From Brucella gallinifaecis (lineage in GTDB: Bacteria; Pseudomonadota; Alphaproteobacteria; Rhizobiales; Rhizobiaceae): a stretch of 64,000 nt of DNA. The translations under genes and the position numbers were made by a program. How positions within the stretch are numbered: position 1 is the stretch's first letter; every line of letters starts with the position of its first letter. The stretch covers positions 1 through 64,000 of the forward strand of contig NZ_ML636803.1 of NCBI RefSeq assembly GCF_006476605.1, given 5' to 3'. The notes under the pieces were generated by a model. That model was not told the origin of the DNA. It was given only the letters and a program-made list of their open reading frames with translations, and searched no databases. Shown one piece after another: positions 43,550-52,613 of this stretch.

Positions 43550-44548
43550 ATGGCCAAGATTTCAGACCAGCAACCGCAACGAATAGCGCAGGGACTTGAC
43601 CGCATTCTGACGCTTGAGCTGGTTCGCGTTGCTGAACGTGCAGCGGTTGCAGCAGCGCGTCTTCGTGGACGTGGTGATGAAATGGCCGCTGATCAGGCGG
43701 CGGTTGATGCCATGCGTCAGGAGCTTAATCGTTTGCCGATTGCCGGTACGGTTGTGATTGGCGAAGGTGAGCGGGACGAAGCACCGATGCTTTATATCGG
43801 TGAGGAAGTTGGCACCAGGCAGGGACCGGATGTCGATATTGCGCTTGACCCGCTGGAAGGTACAACGATTTGTGCCAAGAACCTGCCCAACTCACTCGCT
43901 GTTATTGCTATCGCTGAAAAGGACAATCTTCTTTATGCGCCCGATGTTTACATGGAAAAGATTGCGGTGGGGCCGGGCTATCCGAAGGGTGTTGTCGATA
44001 TTGATGCAACACCGACCGACAATATCAATGCCCTTGCCAAGGCAAAAGATGTGCAGCCGCATGAAATCACGGCCTGTATCATGGATCGTCCACGCCATGC
44101 GCGACTGATTGAAGAGGTGCGCGCAACCGGTGCTTCCATACGTCTGATTGGTGATGGGGACGTTGCAGGCGTGATGCATACAACAAACCCTGATGAAACC
44201 GGCATCGATATTTATATCGGTATTGGTGGCGCACCGGAAGGTGTACTGGCTGCCGCTGCCCTGCGTTGTATGGGTGGTCAGATGCAGGGCCGACTTCAGC
44301 TTAATTCTGATGAGAAGATCGCACGCGCTGCCAAGATGGGCATTTCTGATCCCAAGAAGATTTATACAATGGAAGAAATGGCCAAGGGTGATGTGTTGTT
44401 TGCAGCAACTGGCGTGACCGATGGCAATATGCTTTCAGGTGTCAAGTTTGCGCGTGACTATATCCAGACGCACACAATCGTTATGCGCTCAAGCTCGCAG
44501 ACGGTTCGTGAAATCAAGGCAAGGCATCAGGATCTTTCCAAGTTTTAG
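43550..44548 (+). CDS. glpX: Fructose-1,6-bisphosphatase, class II
   Basis: GlpX-type phosphatase of gluconeogenesis, 332 residues. Metal- and phosphate-binding motifs of the inositol-phosphatase-like fold are visible: VIGEGERDEAPMLYIGE near residue 66 and DIALDPLEGTT near 95; later RLIGDGDVAGVMHTT and GIGGAPEGVLAAAAL fit the family. In alphaproteobacteria the enzyme can also act on sedoheptulose bisphosphate; that is not testable here. It follows hom by 74 bases. Confidence 0.95.
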   Translation: MAKISDQQPQRIAQGLDRILTLELVRVAERAAVAAARLRGRGDEMAADQAAVDAMRQELNRLPIAGTVVIGEGERDEAPMLYIGEEVGTRQGPDVDIALDPLEGTTICAKNLPNSLAVIAIAEKDNLLYAPDVYMEKIAVGPGYPKGVVDIDATPTDNINALAKAKDVQPHEITACIMDRPRHARLIEEVRATGASIRLIGDGDVAGVMHTTNPDETGIDIYIGIGGAPEGVLAAAALRCMGGQMQGRLQLNSDEKIARAAKMGISDPKKIYTMEEMAKGDVLFAATGVTDGNMLSGVKFARDYIQTHTIVMRSSSQTVREIKARHQDLSKF

Positions 44549-44615
44549 AACTATCGATATTTAGGCTCTGGCTGCCTGTAAATGGCGTTGTTCTACGCTT
44601 CCGGTGCTCATGTAC

Positions 44616-44717
44616 TTTAGAGCGTGTTTTGATCTGATTGGATCAGATCGACGCTCTAAATATTCTTTAACGCGCATCTTTATCCGAAAACCGTTTCACA
44701 CTTTTCGGGATGCGCTC
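44616..44717. repeat. Rhizobiales mosaic palindromic repeat (two palindromes)
   Basis: First palindrome: TTTAGAGCGT ... ACGCTCTAAA with inner TTGATCTGA / ATCAGATCG (44616-44660). Second: GCGCATC ... GATGCGC with inner CCGAAAA / TTTTCGG around ACCGTTTCACAC (44672-44715). The pair is the two-module intergenic repeat common in Rhizobium, Brucella and relatives. Its second module matches the elements around cobN. It lies in the glpX-recJ gap. Confidence 0.85.
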
Positions 44718-44806
44718 ATAAGTACATTCCGCTCCGGTTCTCGAACTCCACCATTTTCGGCACGCCATAACCAAAATCTCTTCTAGTTCCCGGCCTATGA
44801 TCGAAC

Positions 44807-44833
44807 GGCGGCATTGCAAAAATGCCGCCTTTT
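44807..44833 (+). terminator. Terminator before recJ
   Basis: 9-bp stem GGCGGCATT / AATGCCGCC with a GCAAA loop, then TTTTGTG. It lies 260 bases past glpX, beyond the palindromic repeat, so either the repeat was inserted between glpX and its terminator or it ends another short transcript. Confidence 0.7.
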
Positions 44834-44849
44834 GTGTCTTTAAGGATGT

Positions 44850-46634
44850 ATGACAACAGAACGTTTTTTTCTTGGTATTCGCAAATCGGTCACGGGACAG
44901 AAATGGATGGACCGGCTTGGTCCGCGTGAGGCAAATGTGGCGCTTGCAATCGCGCAGCATCATGGCATTTCCGATCTGGTTGCGCGTGTGCTTGCCGGGC
45001 GCGGGGTGAGTGTTGAAGGTGCACCGGAGTTTATTGATCCAAGCCTTCGAAATCTCATGCCTGATCCGGCGATGCTGACCGATATGGACAAAGCCGCCAA
45101 CCGGATTGCCAATGCGATTTTAGATCACGAAACAGTTGCGATTTTCGGGGATTATGATGTTGATGGTGCATGTTCATCAGCATTGATGGCGCGTTTTCTG
45201 AAGCATTTCGGCATTGCATATTCGATCTATATACCGGATCGTATTTTTGAAGGTTATGGACCTAATCCCGATGCCATGCGCGAGCTGGTCGCAAAGGGTG
45301 CTTCATTGATCGTGACAGTTGATTGCGGCACCAATAGCGCACCATCAATCAGCGCTGCCAAAGATGCGGGTGCCGATGTTGTGGTGCTCGATCACCATCA
45401 GCTTGGCGGTGATTTGCCGGACGAAGCCGTAGCAATCGTCAATCCGAATCGTGAAGATGATATTTCACAACAGGAGCATCTTTGTGCGGCAGGCGTGGTG
45501 TTTCTCACACTTGTGCAAGTTACGAAAATCTTACGAGAACGCGGTAAAGGGAATGGCCCGGATCTGCTGTCATTGCTTGATCTGGTGGCGCTTGCTACCG
45601 TTTGTGATGTTGTGCCGCTAAAAGGTGTCAATCGCGCTTTTGTGGTCAAGGGACTGATTGTTGCCCGCAGCCAGAGCAATGCCGGACTTGCCGCATTGGG
45701 ACGTGTTTCGCGTATTGGCGAACCGCTCAACGTTTTTCATCTTGGTTATCTGATTGGCCCGCGCATCAATGCCGGCGGGCGTATTGGTGATGCGGGTCTT
45801 GGTGCACGTTTGTTAACCCTTGATGATCCTGTTGCTGCTGATCCTATTGCTGTCGAGCTTGACCGGCTTAATCAGGAGCGTCAGGCAATGGAAGCCGAAA
45901 TGCTGATCGAAGCAGAAGCGGAAGCTTCACTTGAGCTTTCAGGTGGGGCTGGCGCGTCAGTGATTGTGACCGCAAGCGACCGCTGGCATCCAGGTATTGT
46001 AGGGCTTCTCGCATCCCGGCTCAAAGAAAAGGCACGACGCCCGGCCTTTGCCATTTCATTTAATGCGAATGGCATCGGCTCGGGGTCAGGGCGTTCGATT
46101 GCCGGGCTTGATCTTGGCAAGCTGGTGCGTGGCGCGATGGAGCGCGGATTGCTGATAAAGGGTGGCGGTCATGCCATGGCTGCCGGCATCACCATTGAAC
46201 GTGGCAAACTTGGCGCTTTACGTGCCTATCTTGAGGAAGAATCAGCGGACATAGTTGCAAGGCTTCGCGAGAATCAAAGTCTTTCAATTGATGGTGCGGT
46301 GGCTGCATCAGGTGCAACTGTTTCGCTTTACGAATCTTTGCAGAAGGCCGGACCTTTCGGGTCAGCACATCCGCAACCGGTTCTTGCATTGCCACATCAC
46401 ATTCTTGCCGATGTACGCACCGTCGGGCGGGATCATGTGCGGGTTGTTTTGCGTGGTGCAGATGGAAAGCGCGTGAATGCGATTGCATTTCGGGCTGCTG
46501 AAGGTGATCTGGGACGGTTTTTATTCAATAATATCGGCCAGAGCGTGCATGTGGTTGGTAATTTATCACTCAATCACTGGAACGGTTCTGTCACACCTCA
46601 GATACAGATTCTGGATGCTGCCGTTCCTGTTTGA
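44850..46634 (+). CDS. recJ: Single-stranded-DNA-specific exonuclease RecJ
   Basis: 5'-3' exonuclease for recombination and mismatch repair, 594 residues. The DHH phosphoesterase domain shows IFGDYDVDGACSSALMARF near residue 97, TVDCGTN near 155 and VVLDHHQLGG near 178. The DHHA1 region carries GGHAMAAGITIE near 438, and the C-terminal OB domain follows. An AAGGAT ribosome-binding site precedes the ATG. The length is typical. Confidence 0.95.
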   Translation: MTTERFFLGIRKSVTGQKWMDRLGPREANVALAIAQHHGISDLVARVLAGRGVSVEGAPEFIDPSLRNLMPDPAMLTDMDKAANRIANAILDHETVAIFGDYDVDGACSSALMARFLKHFGIAYSIYIPDRIFEGYGPNPDAMRELVAKGASLIVTVDCGTNSAPSISAAKDAGADVVVLDHHQLGGDLPDEAVAIVNPNREDDISQQEHLCAAGVVFLTLVQVTKILRERGKGNGPDLLSLLDLVALATVCDVVPLKGVNRAFVVKGLIVARSQSNAGLAALGRVSRIGEPLNVFHLGYLIGPRINAGGRIGDAGLGARLLTLDDPVAADPIAVELDRLNQERQAMEAEMLIEAEAEASLELSGGAGASVIVTASDRWHPGIVGLLASRLKEKARRPAFAISFNANGIGSGSGRSIAGLDLGKLVRGAMERGLLIKGGGHAMAAGITIERGKLGALRAYLEEESADIVARLRENQSLSIDGAVAASGATVSLYESLQKAGPFGSAHPQPVLALPHHILADVRTVGRDHVRVVLRGADGKRVNAIAFRAAEGDLGRFLFNNIGQSVHVVGNLSLNHWNGSVTPQIQILDAAVPV

Positions 46635-46735
46635 AATTTTTCAATTTTTTTGTGTTCACGCCCTTGTGAAAGCTATGGATAAACTCCCATATGAGGGCAG
46701 AATAAAATATCCAGCCACTCTATTGGGAGATACTT

Positions 46736-47758
46736 ATGCCGGGTTCCGGAAACCGCCTGACCAAACTGACCGCTGCAATGGTCCTCGGGCTTATAGCCTC
46801 TTTTGCCGCTGTCGATTTCGCCGAGGCTCGCCGTGCAGGCGGGGGCGGTTTTGGTAGCCGTGGTGCGCGTACTTATCAGGCGCCTGCACCGACACGAACT
46901 GCACCAAATAATGCAGCACCTGTCGAGCGTTCAATGACGCCAAATACAGGTGCACAACAGACAAATCGTCCAGCAGCAGCAGCGGGAACGCAAAATGCAG
47001 CCGCACGTTCGGGCGGCATGTTCGGCAATTTTGGCCGCTCAATGCTTGGCGGTCTTCTTGTTGGTGGACTGATTGGCATGTTGCTGGGCAATGGTCTTGG
47101 CGGAATGGCTGGCATGTTTGGCCTTCTGTTGCAGGTTGCCATTATTGCGCTGATTGCAATGTTTGTGATGCGTATGTTTGCAAATCGCCGTCAGGCGGCA
47201 ACAGCAGGTGCGGGCAATGCCGGAACACAGAATTTCGGTGCCGCCAGGGCGTCAGCACCGCAAGCAGGCTTTGGAGGGCGCACGCCTTCGGTCAATCCAT
47301 TTGGCGTGAAGCAGGATGAAGCGCCGGTTGCTGCGGCTGTTGAAGACGAGCCAATGGATGTCGGTCAGGAAGAGCTTGATCGTTTTGAACAAATGCTTAC
47401 TGAAATCCAGACGGCTTATGGTCGTGAGGATTATGCAGCCCTTCGCAAGCTCGCAACGCCGGAAGCCATGTCTTATCTGGCTGAAGAGCTGGGTGAGATT
47501 GCCTCGAGTGGTATGCGCAATGAAGTGAAAGATGTGAAGCTGCTTCAGGGCGATGTTTCCGAAGCATGGCGCGAAGGCAATGTTGAATATGCGACGGTTG
47601 CTATTCGCTATTCAGCTATCGATGTCATGCTCGATCGCAATACGGGTGCTGTCGTTGAAGGCAATCCCGATGAGCCGGTTGAAAGCGTCGAGGTGTGGAC
47701 ATTTACGCGCGTTGATGGCGGTGATTGGTTGCTTTCAGCCATTCAGGGCACGGAATAA
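46736..47758 (+). CDS. Tim44-like domain membrane protein
   Basis: Protein of 340 residues with an N-terminal signal or anchor (LTAAMVLGLIASFAAVDFAEA), then a Gly/Ala/Pro-rich linker, a glycine-rich hydrophobic pair (MLGGLLVGGLIGMLLGNGLG and LLQVAIIALIAMFVMRMF, about residues 102-150), and a C-terminal Tim44-like domain (from about 215, QEELDRFEQMLTEIQTAYGR). Bacterial relatives are inner-membrane proteins of unclear role; mitochondrial Tim44 works in import. SD GGGAG lies 7 bases upstream and a strong terminator follows. Confidence 0.87.
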   Translation: MPGSGNRLTKLTAAMVLGLIASFAAVDFAEARRAGGGGFGSRGARTYQAPAPTRTAPNNAAPVERSMTPNTGAQQTNRPAAAAGTQNAAARSGGMFGNFGRSMLGGLLVGGLIGMLLGNGLGGMAGMFGLLLQVAIIALIAMFVMRMFANRRQAATAGAGNAGTQNFGAARASAPQAGFGGRTPSVNPFGVKQDEAPVAAAVEDEPMDVGQEELDRFEQMLTEIQTAYGREDYAALRKLATPEAMSYLAEELGEIASSGMRNEVKDVKLLQGDVSEAWREGNVEYATVAIRYSAIDVMLDRNTGAVVEGNPDEPVESVEVWTFTRVDGGDWLLSAIQGTE

Positions 47759-47762
47759 AGAT

Positions 47763-47790
47763 AAAAACCCGGTCGTGAGACCGGGTTTTT
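47763..47790. terminator. Bidirectional terminator, Tim44-like / gloA
   Basis: Perfect 12-bp stem AAAAACCCGGTC, loop GTGA, GACCGGGTTTTT. T tracts on both strands serve the two convergent genes. Confidence 0.92.
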
Positions 47791-47793
47791 CTT

Positions 47794-48234
47794 TTACCAG
47801 CTGCCAATGTTTTCGGCGGAAGCCCAAGGCTCCTGTGGCGCGAGGCGCTCACCTTTCTGGATCAGTTCAATGGAAATGCCGTCCGGTGATTTGATGAAAG
47901 CCATATGGCCATCGCGTGGCGGACGGTTGATTGTAACGCCTGCATCTTTCAATTTCTGACATTCAGCATAGATATTATCGACTTCATAAGCGAGATGACC
48001 GAAGTTACGGCCACCGCTATAGGTTTCCGGATCCCAGTTATAGGTTAGTTCGAGTTCCGGTGCGCGTTCTTCTGTGGCTTTATCTTTATCTGATGGGGCA
48101 GCAAGAAAAATCAGTGTGAAGCGGCCTTTTTCATTTTCAGTGCGGCGAATTTCTTCAAGGCCGAACTTGTTCACATAAAAGTCCAGCGATTCATCAATGT
48201 CGCGGATTCTAACCATTGTGTGCAGATAACGCAT
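47794..48234 (-). CDS. gloA: Lactoylglutathione lyase (glyoxalase I)
   Basis: Metal-dependent isomerase that converts the glutathione-methylglyoxal hemithioacetal to S-lactoylglutathione. Its 146 residues form two beta-alpha-beta-beta-beta modules. Metal ligands fit: His in RYLHTMVRIRD, Glu in LELTYNWD, His in FGHLAYEV, Glu in GISIELIQ. The length matches bacterial GloA. The C-terminal tail (WASAENIGSW) is short and polar. Confidence 0.93.
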   Translation of the reverse strand: MRYLHTMVRIRDIDESLDFYVNKFGLEEIRRTENEKGRFTLIFLAAPSDKDKATEERAPELELTYNWDPETYSGGRNFGHLAYEVDNIYAECQKLKDAGVTINRPPRDGHMAFIKSPDGISIELIQKGERLAPQEPWASAENIGSW

Positions 48235-48508
48235 AGGCTTCTCCTGGTGTTGTTTGAAAGAGCTGCTTTCGTGGATAAGTGTCTTGTGCCATAAAGCAAG
48301 TCAACACGTTGCCGAATGAGCATGCTGCCTTATGTTTTTGACAGAGCAGTTTTCAATTAAAAAAATTAGGCAATAACGATGAATGCATAAAGCCTGTGGT
48401 CATCTTCAACAGGATACAAGATAGGGCTTGCCGCCTATGGTTAAGGAAGTGTTATTCTTCTGGCAAGAATCAGGACAGAATCGCAACGCAACGAGGAGGG
48501 ACGAGCGG

Positions 48509-49090
48509 ATGGCAGACAAATCTATGTCAAATGACCAGTTTCGCAGTCAGGCCTCATCAGAAGAGATTGGCGAACTTGTTGAGCTTTCGGGTCATATAAA
48601 ATGGTTCGACGTTGCAAAAGGCTATGGTTTCATTGTTCCGGACCAGCCCGGTTTTTCTGACATTCTTCTGCATGTGACGACATTGCGCCGCGATGGTTTT
48701 CAGGCGGCACTCGAGGGTGCGCGTATTGTTTGTGAAGTTCGCAATAGTGAACGTGGCATGCAATGTTTTCGTGTTTTGTCCATGGATACCTCGACAGCCG
48801 TGCATCCTGCACAAATGCCGCCGCAGCGAACACATGTCACGGTCACGCCTTCCAGCGGTCTTGAGCGTGTAATTGTCAAATGGTTCAACCGTACCAAGGG
48901 TTTTGGCTTTTTGACGCGCGGTGAAGGCACCGAAGATATTTTCATTCATATGGAAACGTTGCGTCGTTTCGGGATGATGGAACTGCGCCCCGGTCAGGTG
49001 GTTCTGATCCGTTTTGGTAATGGTGACAAGGGCTTGATGGCCGCTGAGATCCACCCGGATATTGGAACGGTAATTCCGCTCTCTCACTGA
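48509..49090 (+). CDS. Double cold-shock-domain protein
   Basis: Protein of 193 residues with two cold shock domains. The first (about residues 24-92) reads GHIKWFDVAKGYGFIVPD; the second (about 124-188) reads VIVKWFNRTKGFGFLTRG and EDIFIHMETLRRFG. RNP1-like K-G-[YF]-G-F is present in both. It binds RNA or single-stranded DNA, probably as an RNA chaperone. Tandem-CSD proteins of this size are typical of alphaproteobacteria, unlike the 70-residue CspA. The ATG at 48509 has GAGGAGGGA upstream; a longer frame from 48428 is rejected for this reason. Confidence 0.93.
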   Translation: MADKSMSNDQFRSQASSEEIGELVELSGHIKWFDVAKGYGFIVPDQPGFSDILLHVTTLRRDGFQAALEGARIVCEVRNSERGMQCFRVLSMDTSTAVHPAQMPPQRTHVTVTPSSGLERVIVKWFNRTKGFGFLTRGEGTEDIFIHMETLRRFGMMELRPGQVVLIRFGNGDKGLMAAEIHPDIGTVIPLSH

Positions 49091-49103
49091 TCTTGTTGTT
49101 TCT

Positions 49104-49143
49104 TGTGATATAATAAGAGCATGATTGCTTGTATTATATCACA
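49104..49143. repeat. 12-bp perfect inverted repeat after the cold-shock gene
   Basis: TGTGATATAATA and TATTATATCACA enclose a partly paired 16-base centre (five more pairs with one mismatch, loop TGAT). There is no T run on the plus strand, so it is not a standard terminator. It lies 13 bases after the cold-shock stop. Confidence 0.7.
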
Positions 49144-49232
49144 TTGGCAGGTTCTGACTCTGGCTCATTTCCATCCTTGTTTATTTTCTGTAAAAAGCAG
49201 ATGATTTTCACGATGTAGGGCAAGAGCATTTT

Positions 49233-49709
49233 ATGGGCCGCATTCTTTTCTCTTTCGTATTCTTATTTTTTACCTTGTCTGCAATCGCGCAAGAGACAAA
49301 ACCAATGCTCCTGCCTGTTGATAAGGAGCCGCTCACATTTGTGACTGCAAACGGCAGGATTTCCTTTGGAGTGGAAATTGCAGATAGCGGAGAAGCGCGT
49401 ATGCGCGGATTGATGTGGCGCACTGATTTTCCGCAAGACCGGGCAATGCTTTTCGTCTTTGGGCAAATGCGTGATGTGATGATGTGGATGCAGAACACAC
49501 CATCACCACTGGATATGGTGTTCCTGGATGATAGTGGTCATGTGACGGCTATCCATGAAAATGCAGTTCCATTTTCCGAAGATATTATTTCTTCGCAGGG
49601 GCCAGCGGCCTATGTGGTTGAACTTTTGGCCGGGACTGTTAAACGAACCGGTATCAAGCGTGGTGACAGAGCAATTCACACGGTAATTTGTGGTCCTGAC
49701 CCTAAGTAA
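49233..49709 (+). CDS. DUF192 family secreted protein
   Basis: Protein of 158 residues with an N-terminal signal peptide (ILFSFVFLFFTLSAIAQ). The DUF192 core is visible: RISFGVEIADSGEARMRGLM, WRTDFPQDRAMLFVF, and MWMQNTPSPLDMVFLD near residue 88. The family is widespread, small and of unknown function. The last codons (CGPDPK) include GGTCCTGACCCTA, the same 13 bases as the outer end of the MITE-like element at 54,401-54,670. Confidence 0.88.
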   Translation: MGRILFSFVFLFFTLSAIAQETKPMLLPVDKEPLTFVTANGRISFGVEIADSGEARMRGLMWRTDFPQDRAMLFVFGQMRDVMMWMQNTPSPLDMVFLDDSGHVTAIHENAVPFSEDIISSQGPAAYVVELLAGTVKRTGIKRGDRAIHTVICGPDPK

Positions 49710-49750
49710 TCTGCGCAAAATGCAGTCTAGAATTCAAAAGGAATAGAAAA

Positions 49751-50521
49751 TTGAGCGCGCTCGACATCGAATATTTCGAACATGATGGTCTGCGTCTTGC
49801 GTATCGTCAGGACGGAGAGGGCGATCCGATTTTGCTTATTCATGGCTTTGCATCGTCAAGCCTTGTCAACTGGGTATCGCCGGGCTGGTTTCGCACATTG
49901 ACCGAAGCTGGTTATCGGGTCATTGCAATTGACAATCGCGGCCATGGATATTCTGCAAAAAGTCATGAGGCTGCTGACTATACGCCAAGCGCCATGGCTG
50001 GCGATGCTGCTGCTCTGCTTGACCATTTAGGTATCGAAAAAGCCCATATTATGGGTTATTCCATGGGTGCCCGGATTGCTGCTTTTTTGGCCATTGAGCA
50101 TCCTGAACGTGTTCATAGTGCTGTTTTTGGTGGTCTCGGCATTGGTATGGTTACAGGTGCTGGCGACTGGGAGCCAATCGGCGAAGCGCTTCTTGCCGAT
50201 GATCCATCGACCATTACACATCCGCGTGGCTTGATGTTTCGTAAGTTCGCTGACCAGACGAAGAGTGATCGTATTGCACTTGCTGCCTGTGTTATCACAT
50301 CCAAGGAACTGGTTTCGGCTGAGGCAATTGCCCGCATCATGCAGCCAGTTCTTGTGGCGGTGGGTACGACTGACGATATAGCAGGGAGTGCGCAGGAATT
50401 GGCCGAAATGTTGCCAAATGGACAGGCTCTCGATATTCCTGATCGAGATCATATGCTGGCAGTTGGTGACAAGGTCTATAAAAAGGGCGTTTTGGCATTT
50501 CTGGCAGAGAATGCTCTTTGA
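49751..50521 (+). CDS. Alpha/beta hydrolase
   Basis: Cytoplasmic hydrolase of 256 residues. LLIHGFASSSLVNW forms the oxyanion region, DNRGHGYS the following turn, GYSMGARIA the nucleophile elbow (Ser near residue 101), a likely acid in TTDDIAGS near 205 and the His in PDRDHMLAVG near 233. The TTG start at 49751 is preceded by AAAGGAA at 7 bases. The substrate is unknown. It lies upstream of cysE with a 145-base gap. Confidence 0.85.
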   Translation: MSALDIEYFEHDGLRLAYRQDGEGDPILLIHGFASSSLVNWVSPGWFRTLTEAGYRVIAIDNRGHGYSAKSHEAADYTPSAMAGDAAALLDHLGIEKAHIMGYSMGARIAAFLAIEHPERVHSAVFGGLGIGMVTGAGDWEPIGEALLADDPSTITHPRGLMFRKFADQTKSDRIALAACVITSKELVSAEAIARIMQPVLVAVGTTDDIAGSAQELAEMLPNGQALDIPDRDHMLAVGDKVYKKGVLAFLAENAL

Positions 50522-50666
50522 CTTTAACCTCAAAGCATTAACCAGAGTTACGCGGTGTCAAGGCAAAGTATTTTGATATATGTTAGTCGCTGATACGCAT
50601 TGCGGCGCAGGCATAGAATAATAAGAGTGTTCGTTGCCCGCGACAGGCAAAATTGGAGTATACATA

Positions 50667-51521
50667 ATGTCCGTTCGTTCGAACGCCAAATTGTCTCCCT
50701 CATTGAGACAGGTTGATCCGATCTGGCACTCCATTCGCGCTGAAGCGGAGGAGGCAGCCAATAAGGACCCTGTATTGGGTACTTTTCTTTATGCGACGAT
50801 ACTCAACCAGCCGACGCTGGAAGGTGCTGTTATGCATCGTATCGCGGAACGTCTTGGTCATGCCGATCTGAGCGCGGATATTTTGCGCCAGACATTTGAC
50901 ACGATGTTTGAGGCCACGCCCGAATGGGCGCATATTGTGCGTGTTGATATTCAGGCAGTTTATGACCGTGATCCGGCCTATAACCGGTTTATGGATTCCA
51001 TTCTTTATCTGAAAGGGTTCCACGCGATTCAGACACATCGTCTGGCGCATTGGCTTTATCGCGAAGGCCGCAAAGATTTTGCCTATTATTTGCAAAGTCG
51101 TTCCTCTTCGATTTTCCAGACTGATATTCACCCTGCTGCAAAGTTTGGCAGTGGATTGTTCCTCGATCATGCGACCGGGCTTGTGGTTGGTGAAACAGCT
51201 GTCATCGAAGATAATGTGTCGATTCTTCACGGCGTGACGCTTGGTGGGACAGGCAAGGCGAGCGGTGATCGCCATCCGAAAATTCGCCATGGCGTATTGA
51301 TTGGCGCTGGCGCAAAGATTCTCGGAAATATTGAAGTTGGTCATTGCTCAAAGATTGCAGCGGGTTCTGTCGTTTTGAAGCCGGTGCCAAACAACGCGAC
51401 AGTTGCCGGTGTGCCGGCCAAAGTGGTTGGTGAAAGTGGCTGTTCTGAGCCATCAAGGGTTATGGACCAGATGCTTGGTGAAGCAGCTTTTGGTGAACAC
51501 ATGTATGGTGAGGGTATTTAA
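50667..51521 (+). CDS. cysE: Serine O-acetyltransferase
   Basis: Makes O-acetylserine, the precursor of cysteine. The 284-residue protein has an alpha-helical N-terminal domain and a left-handed beta-helix of hexapeptide repeats (from about residue 150). Catalytic and substrate regions are GLFLDHATGLVVGETAVI and ILHGVTLGGTGK, then GDRHPKI. The tail ends in MYGEGI, and the C-terminal Ile can bind cysteine synthase in the CysE family. The ATG at 50667 has TTGGAG upstream. Confidence 0.95.
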   Translation: MSVRSNAKLSPSLRQVDPIWHSIRAEAEEAANKDPVLGTFLYATILNQPTLEGAVMHRIAERLGHADLSADILRQTFDTMFEATPEWAHIVRVDIQAVYDRDPAYNRFMDSILYLKGFHAIQTHRLAHWLYREGRKDFAYYLQSRSSSIFQTDIHPAAKFGSGLFLDHATGLVVGETAVIEDNVSILHGVTLGGTGKASGDRHPKIRHGVLIGAGAKILGNIEVGHCSKIAAGSVVLKPVPNNATVAGVPAKVVGESGCSEPSRVMDQMLGEAAFGEHMYGEGI

Positions 51522-51704
51522 GCCATATCGTTTCGATAATTCGTGAAACCGGGCGCTTCTGGCTTTTTGCCAATAGCTCTCTATATGTCCGAAAAACGAT
51601 TTCGATTATTGGTGCATGCGCTTATTCGCTCATGCGTTAGTGCTTTACATAAGATTATACCGGGTGCATTAAACCGGTCTTAATTCAATATCAGGAGAAG
51701 CTGG

Positions 51705-51911
51705 TTGAAACCCGAAGAACTCAAGAAACTCGACGCATATTTCAAGCGGACTTTTAATAATCCTGGCTTGCAGATTAAAGCACGACCACGCAAGAATGAT
51801 TCTGCTGAGGTCTATCTGGATGATGAGTTCCTGGGGCTTGTCTATAAGGATGAAGACGAAGGTGAACTCTCCTATAATTTTTCGATGGCTATTCTCGACG
51901 TCGATCTCTGA
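51705..51911 (+). CDS. DUF3126 family small protein
   Basis: Protein of 68 residues, acidic and soluble: KPEELKKLDAYFKRTFNNP near the start, a beta-rich middle (IKARPRKNDSAEVYLDDE) and YNFSMAILDVDL at the end. It matches the DUF3126 family found in Rhizobiales, often just after cysE as here. The TTG start is preceded by AGGAGAAG. The function is unknown. Confidence 0.87.
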   Translation: MKPEELKKLDAYFKRTFNNPGLQIKARPRKNDSAEVYLDDEFLGLVYKDEDEGELSYNFSMAILDVDL

Positions 51912-51930
51912 GATTGTTTGCAGTTTAATA

Positions 51931-51966
51931 AAACGTCCTTTCTGTTCAGCAGAGAGGGCGTTTTTT
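51931..51966 (+). terminator. Terminator after the DUF3126 gene
   Basis: Stem AAACGTCCTTTCTG / CAGAGAGGGCGTTT (two mismatched or G-T positions) around TTCAG, followed by a T6 run. It lies 20 bases past the stop. Confidence 0.85.
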
Positions 51967-52038
51967 ATTGAAAGCCGCATTCCGTTTTGACGATAAATAG
52001 CGCATTCTGCTGTGAAATTTCATGATGGAGGAAAGCTG

Positions 52039-52566
52039 ATGCCAATCTACGTTTATAATGGCCATAAGCCAGAGTTTGCAGATCAAAGCAGCAACTGGAT
52101 CGCACCGGATGCAACGCTGATCGGCAAGGTTTTGATTGGTGAGAATGCCGGCTTCTGGTTTGGTGCTGTGCTGCGCGGCGATAATGAGCCGATTTCGATA
52201 GGCGCGAATACCAATGTGCAGGAACATACGATCATGCATACGGATATTGGATTTCCGCTTAATGTTGGAGAAGGCTGTACAATTGGTCATCGTGCGATTC
52301 TGCACGGATGCAGCATTGGTAATAATACGCTGATCGGCATGGGGGCGATTATTCTCAATGGTGCAAAGATTGGCAATAATTGTCTGATTGGTGCCGGTGC
52401 GCTTGTGACTGAGGGCAAGGAATATCCGGACAATTCGCTGATTGTTGGCTCGCCAGCACGGGTTATTCGTCAGCTTGAAACAGCCGATGTTGAAAAACTG
52501 AAACTATCAGCACAACATTATGTGGAAAAAGGCCGGTCGTTTATGCGTGGTCTGGAGCCTGCATAA
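52039..52566 (+). CDS. Gamma carbonic anhydrase family protein
   Basis: Trimeric left-handed beta-helix protein of 175 residues (YrdA/PaaY/CaiE group). Hexapeptide repeats run from residue 20 to 150. Possible zinc histidines lie in VQEHTIMHTD and GHRAILHG. DATLIGKVLIGENAGFWFGAVLRGD is the family N-terminus. Many members have no proven anhydrase activity. SD GGAGGA precedes the ATG at 52039. Confidence 0.9.
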   Translation: MPIYVYNGHKPEFADQSSNWIAPDATLIGKVLIGENAGFWFGAVLRGDNEPISIGANTNVQEHTIMHTDIGFPLNVGEGCTIGHRAILHGCSIGNNTLIGMGAIILNGAKIGNNCLIGAGALVTEGKEYPDNSLIVGSPARVIRQLETADVEKLKLSAQHYVEKGRSFMRGLEPA

Positions 52567-52613
52567 AAAGCTAAGGGAATGAGTGCGCCTTTTTTCCCGG
52601 TGCTTTTTCACGA

